From: Theodoxus fluviatilis
Lineage: Eukaryota; Mollusca; Gastropoda; Cycloneritida; Neritidae
Assembly (NCBI GenBank): GCA_034096865.1
Contig: JAWQFJ010000528.1
Span: 1 to 44,292 of the forward strand
Reading direction: 5' to 3'
DNA length: 44,292 nucleotides
Below are positions 13,001-26,600 of the stretch, one piece after another. The notes under the pieces are model-generated. The model was not told the origin of the DNA and did not search any database. It was given only the letters and a program-made list of their open reading frames with translations. The stretch's first letter is position 1; every line of letters begins with the position of its first letter. The position numbers were made by a program, and so were the translations under genes.

Positions 13001-14121
13001 CACAGACACACACACACACACAATTATGCACACAGCACACACACACACACACAATCATGCACACACACACACACACACACACACTACACACACACACACA
13101 CACAATTATGCACACATACACACACAATTATGCACACAGACACACACACACACAATCATGCACACAGACACAAAGAGGCATGCATGGAGATGGACGTACT
13201 GCCGTAACAGCTGCCTCCCTTGTCGCCAGGGTGTGTTGCTGTTGCTGGAGGTGGATATGGACAGCTCTCCGTCGATGTGGTCATCTGCCATCACAACAAC
13301 AGTGTGGTCATCTGCCATCACAACAACAGTGCTCGGCAATCACTCAGTATTATATTGTCTCAGTATGCAAAGTAAAAAATCTGAAAGACTGAAGATTTTC
13401 ATCGAGACCTCGGCAGATGGGCGCCAGGCGAGTCCATTGTTTTCCAGGGAAGACAGGAATGACACCTACGTCCAGAAATGCATTTTGCTGTGCTCCAAAT
13501 AATCAAAGTTCATGTTTTAGCAAAGCAAAATACATTTCTGGATTCACGTCATTCCTATCTCGTCTGGAAAACAATGGACTCACCCTGGCACCCATTTTCC
13601 ATCTTTTTTATTTTTTCAAACATGAGAATGCACATTACAGGTGTTGCTACTAACCAGAAATAAGATGAACTTTCACATATATAATTTTCATATCCCATGT
13701 TGCTACTAACATATCATCTGGAGAACACCAAACAAAACCAAATAATCATATTTTCTTTCATAAGATTCTAAAATCTATTCCTTAGTGAGACAGAGAGTGC
13801 ATCATAAACATCAGTTGCACTGATAATATAAAATAATCTCAATGATTACATCTTACAGATGGAAAATACAAACAACTCAAAACCAACCTGTGCAAGACTG
13901 CCTTTTGCAAGAGAGGAGTAATTTAATTATTAATTTTGCCTTGAAAGCTGAACTGAGTTATAAGTGACATGGCAAAAAGAAGGGTGGGACACCAAAATTA
14001 CTCCAGAAATGATTCAACAATCAACAGAGACTACGTACCATCTTTCTTGTCACCGAATACAGGAGGCTTCATATCATCAGGGTTGAGGTCGGTTCCGTAT
14101 TTCAGTTTGTGATATTTTGCT
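1052..14121 (-). CDS. STRN3: Second copy of striatin exons 3-14 (copy A), probable haplotype duplicate
   Basis: Exons on the minus strand: 14121-14039, 13284-13200, 12572-12411, 11144-11016, 9162-9087, 8236-8095, 7028-6930, 5742-5608, 3859-3702, 2856-2798, 2607-2491, 1221-1052. These are exons 3 to 14 with the same boundaries, phases and reading frames as copy B, all intact. The only coding difference I found is one synonymous third base in exon 5. There is no start codon or coiled-coil exon 1-2 of its own. If the missing 3' WD40 exons exist, they should continue from this copy to the left of the window, so the real gene is probably exons 1-2 joined to one of the two copies. It is not a pseudogene by sequence: no stop or frameshift is present. 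Confidence 0.9.
1535..2270. repeat. Minisatellite, 10 units of about 65-95 bp (striatin intron 13, copy A)
   Basis: Unit core: ctgctgagacaatgctacta with flanking tactcacaacactctgtac and attcaccactcctgtac. Some units lack the agctctagac piece or carry an extra gaagcactactcctg, so two sub-variants alternate. The core appears ten times. Confidence 0.93.
9318..10866. mobile_element. Candidate nonautonomous DNA transposon in striatin intron 6 (copy A)
   Basis: Imperfect 25-bp terminal inverted repeats (20 of 25 matching): catttaaggggggacatggc at the left and gccgtgtcccccctaaattg at the right. About 1.55 kb, AT-rich on the left, with a CpG-rich block at 10080-10560 that has a 42-bp unit repeated twice (gaagtacggttcggccgttt) and palindromic tgatcacg motifs. 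No transposase frame seen. No clear target-site duplication. Confidence 0.55.
11617..12175 (+). mobile_element. tRNA-derived SINE-like repeat (striatin intron 5, copy A)
   Basis: Begins with a tRNA-type A box, gtgactaagtggttagagcg (11617-11636), and carries gtgtggctgcctatatggcg at about 12070. It ends with tttagcccaggtacgc (12154-12169) and a short (aac)n tail. This end resembles a repeat I recall from caenogastropod transcripts. A second tRNA-like piece (gtggcccagtgatcagggg, near 12229) follows. Probably old and composite. Confidence 0.45.
12862..13170. repeat. CA-rich compound microsatellite after striatin exon 4 (copy A)
   Basis: (CA)n blocks interrupted by caattatgcacacag units. On the gene strand this is a TG-rich tract starting about 30 nt downstream of the exon 4 donor. 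Confidence 0.95.
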
Positions 14122-14282
14122 CTATACAATGAGAGTGAAGAGAATGAACAGCCTACATATCAGACCCATCTGAAGAGCATTTAAAAGGAAGAAATACAAG
14201 AAATATTTCTTTCTTATTTTCATAGGATGCTTTAGGAAAAAAGCTGAAAACAATTAAAACCTTTTTTTCTCTGTCACATAGA

Positions 14283-14292
14283 NNNNNNNNNN
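14283..14292. other. Assembly gap, 10 Ns
   Basis: Ten N characters, likely a fixed-size scaffold gap. Both flanking repeats end exactly here, which is how unmerged overlapping contigs look. Confidence 0.99.
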
Positions 14293-14452
14293 AACGGCTC
14301 AGTACACAGACTCACTTTTGCTTCGCATGTGAGTCAAAAATGGCAAACTATTATACAGGCAATTTTTCTCTTCATTCTGGAAATTGAAATACCATCTCCC
14401 TATCTCTTAAATCTGAGGGTTACACGCCTCAAAATCCCGGGTGGGAGCCTAC

Positions 14453-14622
14453 CAAAGGAGTCGTATGGGTCGATGTTGGAGGAGGGGATGTTCCAACAGC
14501 GAATGGTCCCATCAGTGCCTCCACTGAAGCACTGTTCCCCTGTGGCGCTGACTGCCAGGCAGAGGACGGGGCCAAGGTGGCCGCGGAACGTGTAGACAGG
14601 CTCCACGTCCAGGGAGGCTGCC
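14453..14622 (-). CDS. STRN3: Striatin exon 14 (copy B), WD40 blade 2; last exon in copy B
   Basis: Encodes [20 protein letters not shown], then [16 protein letters not shown] and [12 protein letters not shown]. Acceptor ccCAG, donor GTAGGC, leaves phase 1. The next exon would lie past the 10-N gap, but copy A repeats exons 3-14 there instead. Copy A of this exon: 1052..1221. Confidence 0.97.
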
Positions 14623-17600
14623 CTGGGAAGAGAGAGAGATGACTCCATGTAGCTCTATCCACCGTGCCTCCCAAACAGGCATGCACTATTGTACAGTAAC
14701 TACATGCATCCTGCTCACCCATTACACCTGCATAAATTACTTCTGCAGAGAAACAGTGATATAAAGTATGTATTCTTGCATGCACATCTACATAGGATAA
14801 GCTCTCCCAGAGAGACAAGCGTTTATGTATAAATATCACTCTTTGAAAGGCAAAACTCCTGTCTCTTGTAGAGATAGCTTATTCAATACCCTACTTTGCA
14901 CACACTGTACATAAAGCACTCCTGTCGAAGCACTACTCCTGTACAAACAGCTCTAGACAGTACCACTGCTGAGACAATGCTACTATACTCACAACACTCT
15001 GTACATTCACCACTCCTGTACAAACAGCTCTAGACAGTACCACTGCTGAGACAATGCTACTATACTCACAACACTGTACATTCACCACTCCTGTACAAAC
15101 AGCTCTAGACAGTACCACTGCTGAGACAATGCTACTATACTCACAACACTCTGTACATTCACCACTCCTGTAGAAGCACTACTCCTGTACAAACAGCTCT
15201 AGACAGTACCACTGCTGAGACAATGCTACTATACTCACAACACTCTGTACATTCACCACTCCTGTACAAACAGCTCTAGACAGTACCACTGCTGAGACAA
15301 TGCTACTATACTCACAACACTGTACATTGACCACTCATGTACAAACAGCTCTAGACAGTACCACTGCTGAGACAATGCTACTATACTCACAACACTCTGT
15401 ACATTCACCACTCCTGTACAAACAGCTCTAGACAGTACCACTGCTGAGACAATGCTACTATACTCACAACACTCTGTACATTCACCACTCCTGTACAAAC
15501 AGTACCACTGCTGAGACAATGCTACTATACTCACAACACTGTACATTCACCACTCCTGTACAAACAGTACCACTGCTGAGACAATGCTACTATACTCACA
15601 ACACTCTGACAGTACCACTGCTGAGACAATGCTACTATACTCACAACACTCTGTACATTCACCACTCCTATGCAAATGGCACTCCAGTACAGATAACACT
15701 TTAGAAGATGCAAACTAATGTAGAGACAACATTCCTGTACATACAGTAAACACATTACTCAGTGCAATAAACACTCTTTGTGTAGAAACAGCACTTTCGT
15801 ACACAGGTACTACAGATACAGTGCACATAGCCCTTCTCTCCTGCATGCACTCCATGTCTGTGGTGATCAAAGGGAGCTAACTCCAACTTACTTCTTGGCA
15901 GGAACAGTCTTCTGCAGATTCCATAGTTTGAGAGTGTGGTCTTCTGACGCTGTGATCAGGACTGGTTCTACAGGGTGAAAGCCCAGAGCTCGCACTCCAT
16001 CAAAATGGCTGCAAAACAGCATCAAAGCCACTTCTTAAGATACATGATTCAACCATTTTTTTCTACAAAGCTTTCATATCAGTTTTTGAGGAAGTGTAAA
16101 AAGGCAAAAAATTTTATTTCAAATCCATTTATCTTTGTACATTACACCAGCATGATAGCATTCAAACCCCACAAAGATGTGTGCAAAACAATACTCACCT
16201 CCTAAGTGTGTACTTGGCATTCCAGGTTTTTCTGAAAACTTCCTTGGGGGCAGATATCTGTCAAGATCAACATGAAAATGCCTGTCCTGACCAATTTTAC
16301 ACCAACACCCACAACAAAGTGTAAGGGAAAGAGCTATGCCATAGAATGTAGAGACACTGGTGACTGCATTGCTTAGAACTCAAGAGCAATGAAACACTTT
16401 TGACTATACTTTGTGACAAGGCCTCATTTATATATATTTCAATAAAACATAAATACAAAATCTGCCAAGTATAAATATTGAAAAGTTTCATTCAACTGTA
16501 TGAAAGCTCAGTAAGTTCAACTCCAATTAAATGTCTCTCTCTGCCAGGAAAACTAATCTAGCACATTACTCCATACCCATGACTGTCGATACAGTCAGTT
16601 TTGTCTCTGGAAGGCATTCCCTCATGCAAGAGAGGACATGCAGAATGTCCCTCAGCTGACTGCCTGCATCATGGCACCAATCAACATCAGCGCCATTGAA
16701 TTCATACAGAACAGCACAGCACAGCAGCTGCACAACTTTAGATTTTAATCATCACAGCAGATCAGTGAACCCCACATACTCATGTCTATTTAGTTCAGCA
16801 GAAAATGCTGTTGTCAAGGTAGTCTTAGGGTTTGTCAGAAGTTTCCATGATCACAGACTTGCGTACATCCAAAACATGCCATCTGGATAGTGCATTCCAT
16901 GAACATTCCTTGCATGGAGCCAATATCCTGGCAGGGGTAGGTGGAAAAAAAAAGTTGACCTCAAGCAGGGATCAAATCTGCCATTTCATTGTATACATCC
17001 CAATTTAGATGGAAATCCTAATGTACCCCTCACTCTGCCTCACCATCCCATCTGTGTGTGATCCGCAAGCCAGGAGGGGAGGGGGGGAGGAAAAGACACT
17101 TACGTCGTAGCTCATGGGATCTGCCTCATTGGAAACGGTGAGGCTGGCTAACTCTCCCAGGCCCAGCGCAGCATCGATCTCATCTTCCTCTGCCCCTGGC
17201 ATGCCTTGCAGTGGCTTCCTAGAGCCTGTGGGGAAGGGCAGTGCACCACCCCCTCCCACGTCTGCAAGACAAACAGCAGTGTGCACTCTCCCAAGCACTT
17301 GCAGATCCTGGTGCAGCACCAACACTGTCACCGTTCCCACCCACTCTTTCCTCTCACGCTCTTTATTTCATGAAAAACTTAGAAGTTTCTGTTGGTTTTT
17401 CACTTAAGGGAAGATTTAATAAATTATTACAATCTTAAAATGAAGCTCAAATTAAATACTTTACAGTAAAACCCCAAGAAAGATATAGCCGAGTAAGAAT
17501 GTTCTTGTCTTAGAAGAGGTTGTCAAAACAAATTTGATTATGGACCTGAAACCCAATCATTTGACAAACAACCATGGTTGTAATTGACACATCAAGATAT

Positions 17601-20600
17601 CATGAAAATACATCAATACTTTAGTGCAGTGAAGGCAACAGAAGATTAGCAAGAAGCAAAGCAAATCAAACGAAGCAGTCCTTGTATTAAAATGTGCAAG
17701 GGAAATACAGCATACAACAGAGTGGATGCAACAAATGCCTCACACATTTCAATAAAAACACACCACTTCTATGTTATGGACATCATCTCAAGAGTAAATA
17801 ATTTCAAGCACTGGAAATATCTAGCTACAGCTGTTCAGCAGTCTAACTAGGCAAAGCTAAATACAAAGCCTATGATTAACTCTACACATACAGTGCTCCA
17901 CTACAGTTCTGCATGTAAGCATGTCACATTGTTGCACACGAACTGACCACACACCTAGGACCTCTCAAAAGCTGGCAACTATTCCACTACTGGGAGATCT
18001 ATGCTTCACTGCTTTCTAGGGAAGTCTCCATGGCAGTGCTAAGTCCACCCTGCCCTGATGCCAGGTATTCACGTCTGCAGAGCTCTCTACTCCAGCGGAG
18101 GACAAGCATCATCTGCCAATTCTGTTGTCAACCCTGACCCCTCCGTATCTTTCTCAGAGACATCCAGACCCTTCACCCCCACACGTCCAGCAACCTGTGC
18201 AACAATGGGGTAAATCTAATTCTGTCCAAGATTGCGTGGTGCGTACATTTGTGAGAATGGGTTCAAAGCCCTAATGTCTATTCCACCTGTTCTTCTTGAA
18301 GGCAATATGCAGCATGTTGGTCTGTTAACTCCAGGCAGGCATGATAGAAGGTCCATGAGGTATGGTATGTGATGTGCGGTCTTACATAACAGGTGTCAAA
18401 CGGAAAAAAGGCAGTTTGTACACAAGGTAGATAACATTCATTGAAAACCCACATCTTTTTCTTGTAAGGAGCCAAGGCATTATTACAAGAAGTGGAAATC
18501 CCTTAAAAAACAAATATAACAAGGGAGAGTGCACTTTGATTTCAAAATAAGTTTTCAGACATGAGAAATGAACAGTGCAAATTGTGTTGAGGACCAAGTG
18601 GCTATTAGTCCTGCAGTCAGAGGTTACACCATTCACTACTGAAAACAGAAGTTCTCAGTAAAAGACTTACTGTAAAGTTCCAAAGCAAAGAGGCCTACAA
18701 AGGCCTCTCCATCACAGACACAACACAATATAATCAACTGTGCATGAGCACTGATTCCCTAGGCCCCAAGGAAGTGCCTCTATGGAAAAGGAGTCAAAAA
18801 TGCCTCTCTAAGGCAGACAGCAGTTATGGTAAAGAAATCATGACTGAATATGGCATAACCCCATGCATCAGTAGCAAGCATGCCATCACCAAGGGAGTGA
18901 GTGCACATACAACATACAGCCTGACATGCAGGTCTGCAGCCATGCAGGGGGGCGAGAGGGGAGCGAACTGGGAAGAGATGGTGGAGAAAGATGAGGCTTG
19001 GTGATCATACCCATGTCATCTACGTCGGGCATGCTAGAGGAGAAGGAGGAAGAGGCGGTGGTGGAGCGGGGGGGACTGGCAGCGCCAGTCTGCGTGGAGT
19101 CTTCAAGGTTGGCCAACATGGCCTGCAGAGTTTGCCTTGATGGCCCTGCCAACAACACACCATTCAGCCATCCTGTCCGCTTCACACAGTGCTTTGCCTG
19201 CCTGCAGCCTTTGCATGACCAGCTAGCACAAGGTAGAGGTGGGGGGGGGAAGGAGGGAGGCAGGGGGTGGGGGGAGGGCCAGACAGATGCAGGGGGCCAA
19301 ATAAGGCAATTCATAAGCAAAGGAGGTTATCGCATCTAATCCTGCGTAGAGAAGGCAAATTGTGATAGAGGTACAGAAGATGGGGTTTTGAAAGGGACCT
19401 TCTTTAGGACTAGAAATTTTAAAAATTATGTACTGAGAAAAGTGTTATGCTCTATGAAAATCTAGGAAGGTTCCACTGCTACTGCAAAGCTAGGGCGACA
19501 GAAGATGTCAGGTGACTTTATAAAAAGGGAATTCAAGGGGTTAACAAAATGCCTAAGGAGGGTTGAAGGAAAGGAAATTGGGGTTTGGGTGGGGGAGGGG
19601 AAGGCCTGGTCATAGCATGTAAGGATGGATGTATTTTACTACATGGGAGGTGGGGGAGGGGAAGGCCTTGTCATAGCATGTAAGGATGGATGTACTTTAC
19701 TACATGGGAGGTGGGGGGCGGACAAAGGAGAAGCCAATTGTGACTTGGAGTTTACGACAAAAGGCGCTGATGCTTTTTTCATAAGTTCTTTACCATCACA
19801 TTCTGCAATTAAATAAAAATATATTCACTGGATTCTACAGAGTTTGGGGCATAATTACTGCATTGAAAGAAGTCTGAATCACTGCAAAGGCTGTGTTGGG
19901 ACATTATCAGGAATTGTTTCTATGACTACCTGTGGAGAAAATGTATCTCCACCTCTAGCTCATCAACAGGCAAGCTCCAGAAATGATCAAGATGAAACAA
20001 GCTTCAAACAAATTACTCATCAAATCTTTCTTCTCAAAAAAGTCATTAAATTAAAATAAGAATCTTCTTCCTTTCATTAGCTTTAAAGCAGTTTAAGTCT
20101 TGCATGGTCCTACTGACCAACTTACTCTCTACACCAGTGAGCCACTTGGCAAGTCCAGTGATATGAGCAATTCAAAAGAGCACAAAAAGCTAATGCCATT
20201 ACAATACAAATATTAAGAAATAAAAAGAAAACTACTGGTGAAAGCTACCAACTTGCAACCAAATGATTAAAAACCCACAATGCAAAATGCTCAAAATAAT
20301 GGACATATGCGACAACAGGCCATGACAACTCAAGAGAAAGCATGCAATTGGAAGGGAAAAGATGAAAGTAAAATCACAAGGGACACTTACTATTTTTCTT
20401 TCCTTTCCTCTCCTTTTTGTACTGCTCTTTTAGTTTACTTAATTGCTGCTGGTCTACCACCCACTCCTCATTTGGCATGTCCTTCTTCTCTGTGACACAC
20501 ACACACAGACAGCCACTTCAACAAAGGCAACATCAGCAAGGTTCTGGCAGAATCCCACATCAATTTCAAAGTGATTCCACAACAGCTTACTTCTCCCAGT

Positions 20601-23600
20601 TGATTCCCTCAATTCACAAGATCATGCTCTGCAACCCCCGAGGTTACCATCTGTACATTACACATTGCTCCTTCTGGCAAGACCAAGCATTACAGAGAAT
20701 AGGAAAGACTTTGCATTCACCTCAAACAGAATCAAACTACACACAACATTAAAACAAAATCAAACCAACCAAGTGTGTAGGTGGTGCTCAAAATTGTTAT
20801 TAAAAAAAATAATAAAAACAATGATTTATTCAACAATTTAACTGAAGTGAACATTGAAATATATGACACCTTGGATGAGATGAAACAATATTTTAATAGA
20901 ATAGAAACAAGATACACATAGCCAAATTATTGAGGATTTTGGGATAAGACTAAGGTGCAAACACATACATGTACACTGATTAAAATTTGTCATATCAAAG
21001 ATGTATGTCTCTGTTGATGTAAACAGTTATCACAAAAATCAGAATTTACAACAACAATTGAAGAATTCCTGAGTCATGCTGGAACCACCAAGAACACGAT
21101 CCTTGGAGACAGAACTCCCGTGGAAGTGCACACTGAGTGGCATGTCCTGATGCAATGGGTGCTTCGCAGGAGCAGGTCAGGACAGCTGTCTCTGGTTTCA
21201 AATTAACACGCCATTCCATCATTCTCATACACTCTCGAACGATACAAATTAACATAATATTTTAACATTAGAGCAAAACATGCATACTTGCTTCCATTGT
21301 CAAATCAAAATGATGAAGACCAGAAGATTGGGAATAGGCATCCTGACAGCCAAACTCCCTTCTTTCCCTCACCAGGAGCACATGTCACCTCAGACTGTCT
21401 CGTGTTGACTTAATCCTCCACTACACCCAGCTTTCCCTGACCATTGACCATCCACCAGACACCACTGCATCAAGACAGGACACCAGGGGTTACCAAACAC
21501 AGTGGAACACAAGAGCTGTGAGGCCGAGGAGGGGGGCCACCCAGTGCCTTACCCCACTCTGTCCCGTCCCCATGACTGCGGGCCTCCCCAGCGCCCTCAC
21601 CGCTCTCCTGCACCATGAAGTCAAACTCTGCCAGCGCTTCCTCTGTTTCCGGGTCTGCCAGTGTCTCCATCCCCGCCAGGCTCTCGTTGCCCATCTGTTG
21701 GCGCAAGGCAAGTCAACTGTCACAACATCTCTCGATGCTTGCTCAGCAAGCCTCATTGCATGTAGCCTTTCAGTCACGCCAACATCTTCACTCCTAGCAC
21801 CAGAAGCAAAGCAACTAACCACAGCAAAGTCTCATCAAAATGGTCAACGCCCTCACGCACAGGCTGTGCTTTTCCTTCTCACAAAGCCTCTAATTGAAAT
21901 ACTTTCCTTTGCACATCATACATGGTAGAAAAGGAGTGCATTACACAGCAATAGGTCTCAAACCGTCCATTCACACACTTTCCAGCAATGTCCAAGCAAA
22001 CCCCACTGTTCAGATACACTGCTGGCAACAGCTTGGCTCTGGGTTCTACACCTGCACTTCAGTTTACAAACAAATCTACAAGTTAGAGAGATTATAAACT
22101 CTAATAAAGAAGCTACTTTTCCACATCATCAGTTGGATCCTAGTCAGTCTGCCATGCCTCAACACCTCATTTCTTAAGCATTTAAAGCATTTCATTCATA
22201 TTTGAGAAATATACTGCATGTACAATTTGAAACATGATAAGATAGCATGGAACCTTCTAATTAACTTCAGAAATGCTCATCCTTGCATTAGTGCCGCAGG
22301 AACTGAAACATTACCCTTTTTAATCTCTGCCACATGCACGGAACTCCTCAAAACCAGCCTGCCTGAGGGAAGCTATTTTACTCCTCTCAGTCTTCCACTG
22401 CAAGGCCGCACAACTCCAACACATTCAGAGTGGGCATTGATGTACCGAGGTACCCCATGTACGGCAAAACATTCCATCCACGTGTTAGATGAAACTGTCT
22501 GATGAGTGTCGAGAGAACAATCAAATCAGCCTACCTTGAGTTTGACCCCTTTCCTCTCCAACCTTTCATCGGATTCATCATCGGCAGCCATGCCCTCCTC
22601 ATTTTCATCACTGCAAATGGGAGGGAAAAAAAGGATCAGACCCAACAACACCACCCTTCTGCATGCAAAGCATGCAAAACTGCACCATTTCTAACAAATG
22701 CTTCTTTTTCACTGTGTCTGTGCTATGCAAGACGTGCAAGTTGGCACAACATAAGACCTAAAGTGCATTTAAGGGGGGACATGGCGTACAAAAACGGATT
22801 AATAGAAAATAAATCATAACTCAGCAAATATGAAAGCTATACTAATGAAATTTTATACAGAATACAAACACACTGGAAGGTATATTTAAACAAAATTTTA
22901 TTGCTGAAGACTTAGTTGTTCATGTGTTATAGCAAAATAACTGAAAAATAAACATACCAATTTTCTCCCCTCCGTGAAATTTTAATTAATAACCTTTTTA
23001 TGATCAACAATGATTGTAAACAAAGAAGAAGGTCTATATTATTCAATAAGATATAATAAGTGGATTACTAACACTTCTAAATAATTTTAGTGGAATTTAG
23101 AACAAGTAACCAAAAAATGTGCTCCGGGCACAACATAATTAAATTTTTACAAAAATTAAGCAAATTCAGCTACACCTTTCTGATTGGTCTTATTGAATGC
23201 AATATTTATTCATAAATATACACACACAATTTCAGAAAGCTATCTCAATCCTAAGTGACTTTATTTTTGGGGAGAAAATCACTACCGTAGAAATAAAAAC
23301 CACATTATGAGAAAATTGACTTTAAAGTTTGAGAAAGATTAAACGTTAACTACAACTGAACCATAACAGATACAATTTAATAACATAACTCATTGAATGT
23401 GTCATTTATTTGTTATCATTGTAGCAAACTTTCAACTTATTATCTTAATTCAAAATATCAGGATAATTAGGTGAAAAGCATCACCTGTAGCAAAACATTC
23501 CCGTTTTCTGTAAGAATTGCGTAATCACGGCAACTTCCGCCGTGATAACAGCTTCGTTCAGTGCCGTGTCTGTAGATGAGAACGCGATCGCTGTTGTATC

Positions 23601-26600
23601 ACAACCTCCAGAGGCTGTTGACACGACTTAATTTCTTTTCTGGGCTTGCTTCTTCCGTCCATTTCTGCATCTTCCGTGAAATTGTCTCGATCGAGATAGC
23701 GCAGTTCGCGCGCTGTAAGCACACTTCGGAAAGAACCGATGTTTGCTTTGGCGGCCGACGTTCAGGCCGGAAACGGCCGAAGTACGGTTCGGCCGTTTCC
23801 GCCCACCACTTCCGCCAGTCGAAGTACGGTTCGGCCGTTTCCGCCAGCCACTTCCGCCGTGATCACGCTGTGATCACGCACACAAGCGGCCAATCAGAGC
23901 CTAGCTGACAGACAGGCCGTTATTTCGAAGCTTTCCATTGGTTTGCACTGGCCTCAGATTTCTACCTCGTGTGCCTTCGGTAATTATTCTTCGGTACCGG
24001 AAACAGTTGCAACGTAAAGCCAGGAAATGAAGCTTCGATGCGATACCAAACATGTGGCGTTCTTTGGAAGGAAGATGCTGAAACTAAGCTTTCAAATCTG
24101 TGCATTTTGGCTTCCTGGTTAGTACTTTTTTAAAATCTAGCGGTGGGTACCTTACAAAACAAATAGGTTTAAAATACTTTGAAACCTAAGCCAGCAAAAT
24201 CGATCGCACACACGTGTAGCTGAGATGTTGTAGATTTCAAATCCGCGCTTAACACGAAACTCAATTTCAGAAAATTTTTCATGAAATTCTGCAGGCCGTG
24301 TCCCCCCTAAATTGTATCACTTTGTAACCAAACTTTGCATGAGCTTACATCATGTGCCATGACTTCAAAAATGCCTAATTTTCCCATGTTTGTGTTGGAT
24401 GCACCCATTCAGGCATCTTTTCCCCATTCACCGTACAGAGCAAATCTACAGACAAATCCTCACCTGAGGTTGTCATCATCATCATCAACCACCGTCTCGC
24501 CCTGGAGGAAGTCGAAGGTTGTCAGGACTGCTGCCTCTGCGTCATTGAGAGCATTCTCCAAAGGGGCAGTGTTCATTTTCTTCCCAGGGATCCTGAAATG
24601 TGTCAAAGTCCACATCAAGACACTGCAGCAGACAAAAAGGGGGATGCAGACTTTCACTTTCGAAACAAGCAACGTAACTCCCATGCACCCAAATCATGGC
24701 AGTCAACATCATACACCATCATAATTGAGCTGTTTTTGCTCCAGAAAGTGTGTGGACAACTACAATGATACAATGTCAGTATTTTCAAGCTCATTTTAAG
24801 AATTGAATTATTCTGACAATGAGCTCCCTTGAGATAACATGGCAGTGACCAAAGGCAGAAAACTTGCATAAATATCACTTACATTAAATGAGGCAAACGG
24901 CGTTCAAAATAATGGGAAGCTTTGTCATCAGACTCCCAAACTGACCTGCAGTTCTTGTCCAAAATAAGAGCACAGTTACACATGAGATCACTAAGCTCAG
25001 ATTTCTGCAGTAATGACTGAAAATGAAATCGGATCTTGCCACTAATAGTCACCAGTCCACCTTTGTGACTAAGTGGTTAGAGCGCTTGATCCGCAGTTGC
25101 TTGCAACTTGCAGATGCAGCACTTGACGTTGCATGGCTCCCAGAGTTGCCTCCCTTGAGCAACATGCTTCACTTGGATTGCTTCTTCCCACCCAGGAGTA
25201 AAAGCAGGAATTTGTTTGGACAGCCACAGGTCACAGTGCAGTGATATCATCCCTTGCATGCCGCTGTGAGCCAGCATCAGGTTGGAATAATTCCCAAAGA
25301 GTGGAATTGTAGCTGATACCCGACTCTGTGTGTCTTATCTCTCTATCACTTGCCTTGGGCAAAGGCTGTTGTTATTTGTTGACTCCAGCCAAAAACCAAG
25401 GCTACAGCAAAATGTTGTTATGTTGTACTCTTATGTGGGGATTATCTTCAGCCGTGGTAAGCTCCTAACATAACAACTGGCATTCTCTGGAGACAGAGAT
25501 CAAATCCCCTGAAGACGGAGTGTGGCTGCCTATATGGCGGGGTGTTCAAAAACAGTCACACACTCAATCATCTTGCCCACTAGGGTGATCCTGGGAGTGT
25601 TTAGCCCAGGTACGCAACAACAACAACATCTCTCTATCACTGCGCTTGTCGTCAGGTGCCCTTGAAGGATCGATCAAGTGGCCCAGTGATCAGGGGTTAA
25701 GTGTACAGGAGTGTGAGACCCAGAAATGGTGATACTTGACCTTTTCAGAGAGAGATGTCCCACAATAACCATCATAATGCATACTTCCAACAAACGCCAA
25801 ATTCACATCCGCAGCTGCGAAGGCGAGGCACGATTGCAAGGACAGAGCCTGTGCTTACCGCTTTCCCTGGCCCTTGTTGATCTGCTCCCCGTTGACCAGC
25901 CCAGGCTGGGCTGCATCGGCCTCGCCGTCCCCAGGGTGGGGCTGTAGGCCCAGCAGGGATCTCACTCGTGCTGAGCGCACGTCGATGATGGTGTCTGTGT
26001 AGCCAATCTCCTGCAGGTATCTGCAAGTCAGACCAGCGTCAATGTGAGGTCACTTCCACAGTTCATGCTTGAAATATTGGCATGAAGTGCCAGAAAATCA
26101 CAACATCTTGCATGACTAGTAAACTCTTCATTTAGATTTCACTGTTGCTTAATCTGCAGTTGGGGCTTAATCTTGTTATGTCTGTTCCCACTGGAAATAT
26201 GATAATCTGAAGGGCAAAGGCCCTTATAAAATTGACCAAATCTATATTTACATAAAATAATTATTTATGTATCCAAATGATGTATGAATGCATTGCACTA
26301 ATGCACACACACAAACACAAACACCTGCACACACACACAAACACGGAGGCACACATACACACACACAGAGGCATGCGTACACACACACACACACAAAAAC
26401 ACACACACACGCACACACAGACACAATTATGCACACAGACACACACACACACACAATTATGCACACAGACACACACACACACACACAATCATGCACACAG
26501 ACACACACACACACAATTATGCACACAGACACACACACACAATTATGCACACATACACACACAATTATGCACACAGACACACACACACACACAATCATGC

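Larger units (their letters stand above)
892..14282. repeat. Copy A of 13.4-kb near-identical direct repeat
   Basis: Matches 14293..27721 almost base for base. The offset is 13401 near the left end, steps to 13403, 13461, 13458, 13448 and 13439 through small indels, and reaches 13439 at the right end. The left edge lies inside a dispersed repeat element (101-934) and the right edge is the 10-N gap. Confidence 0.97.
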
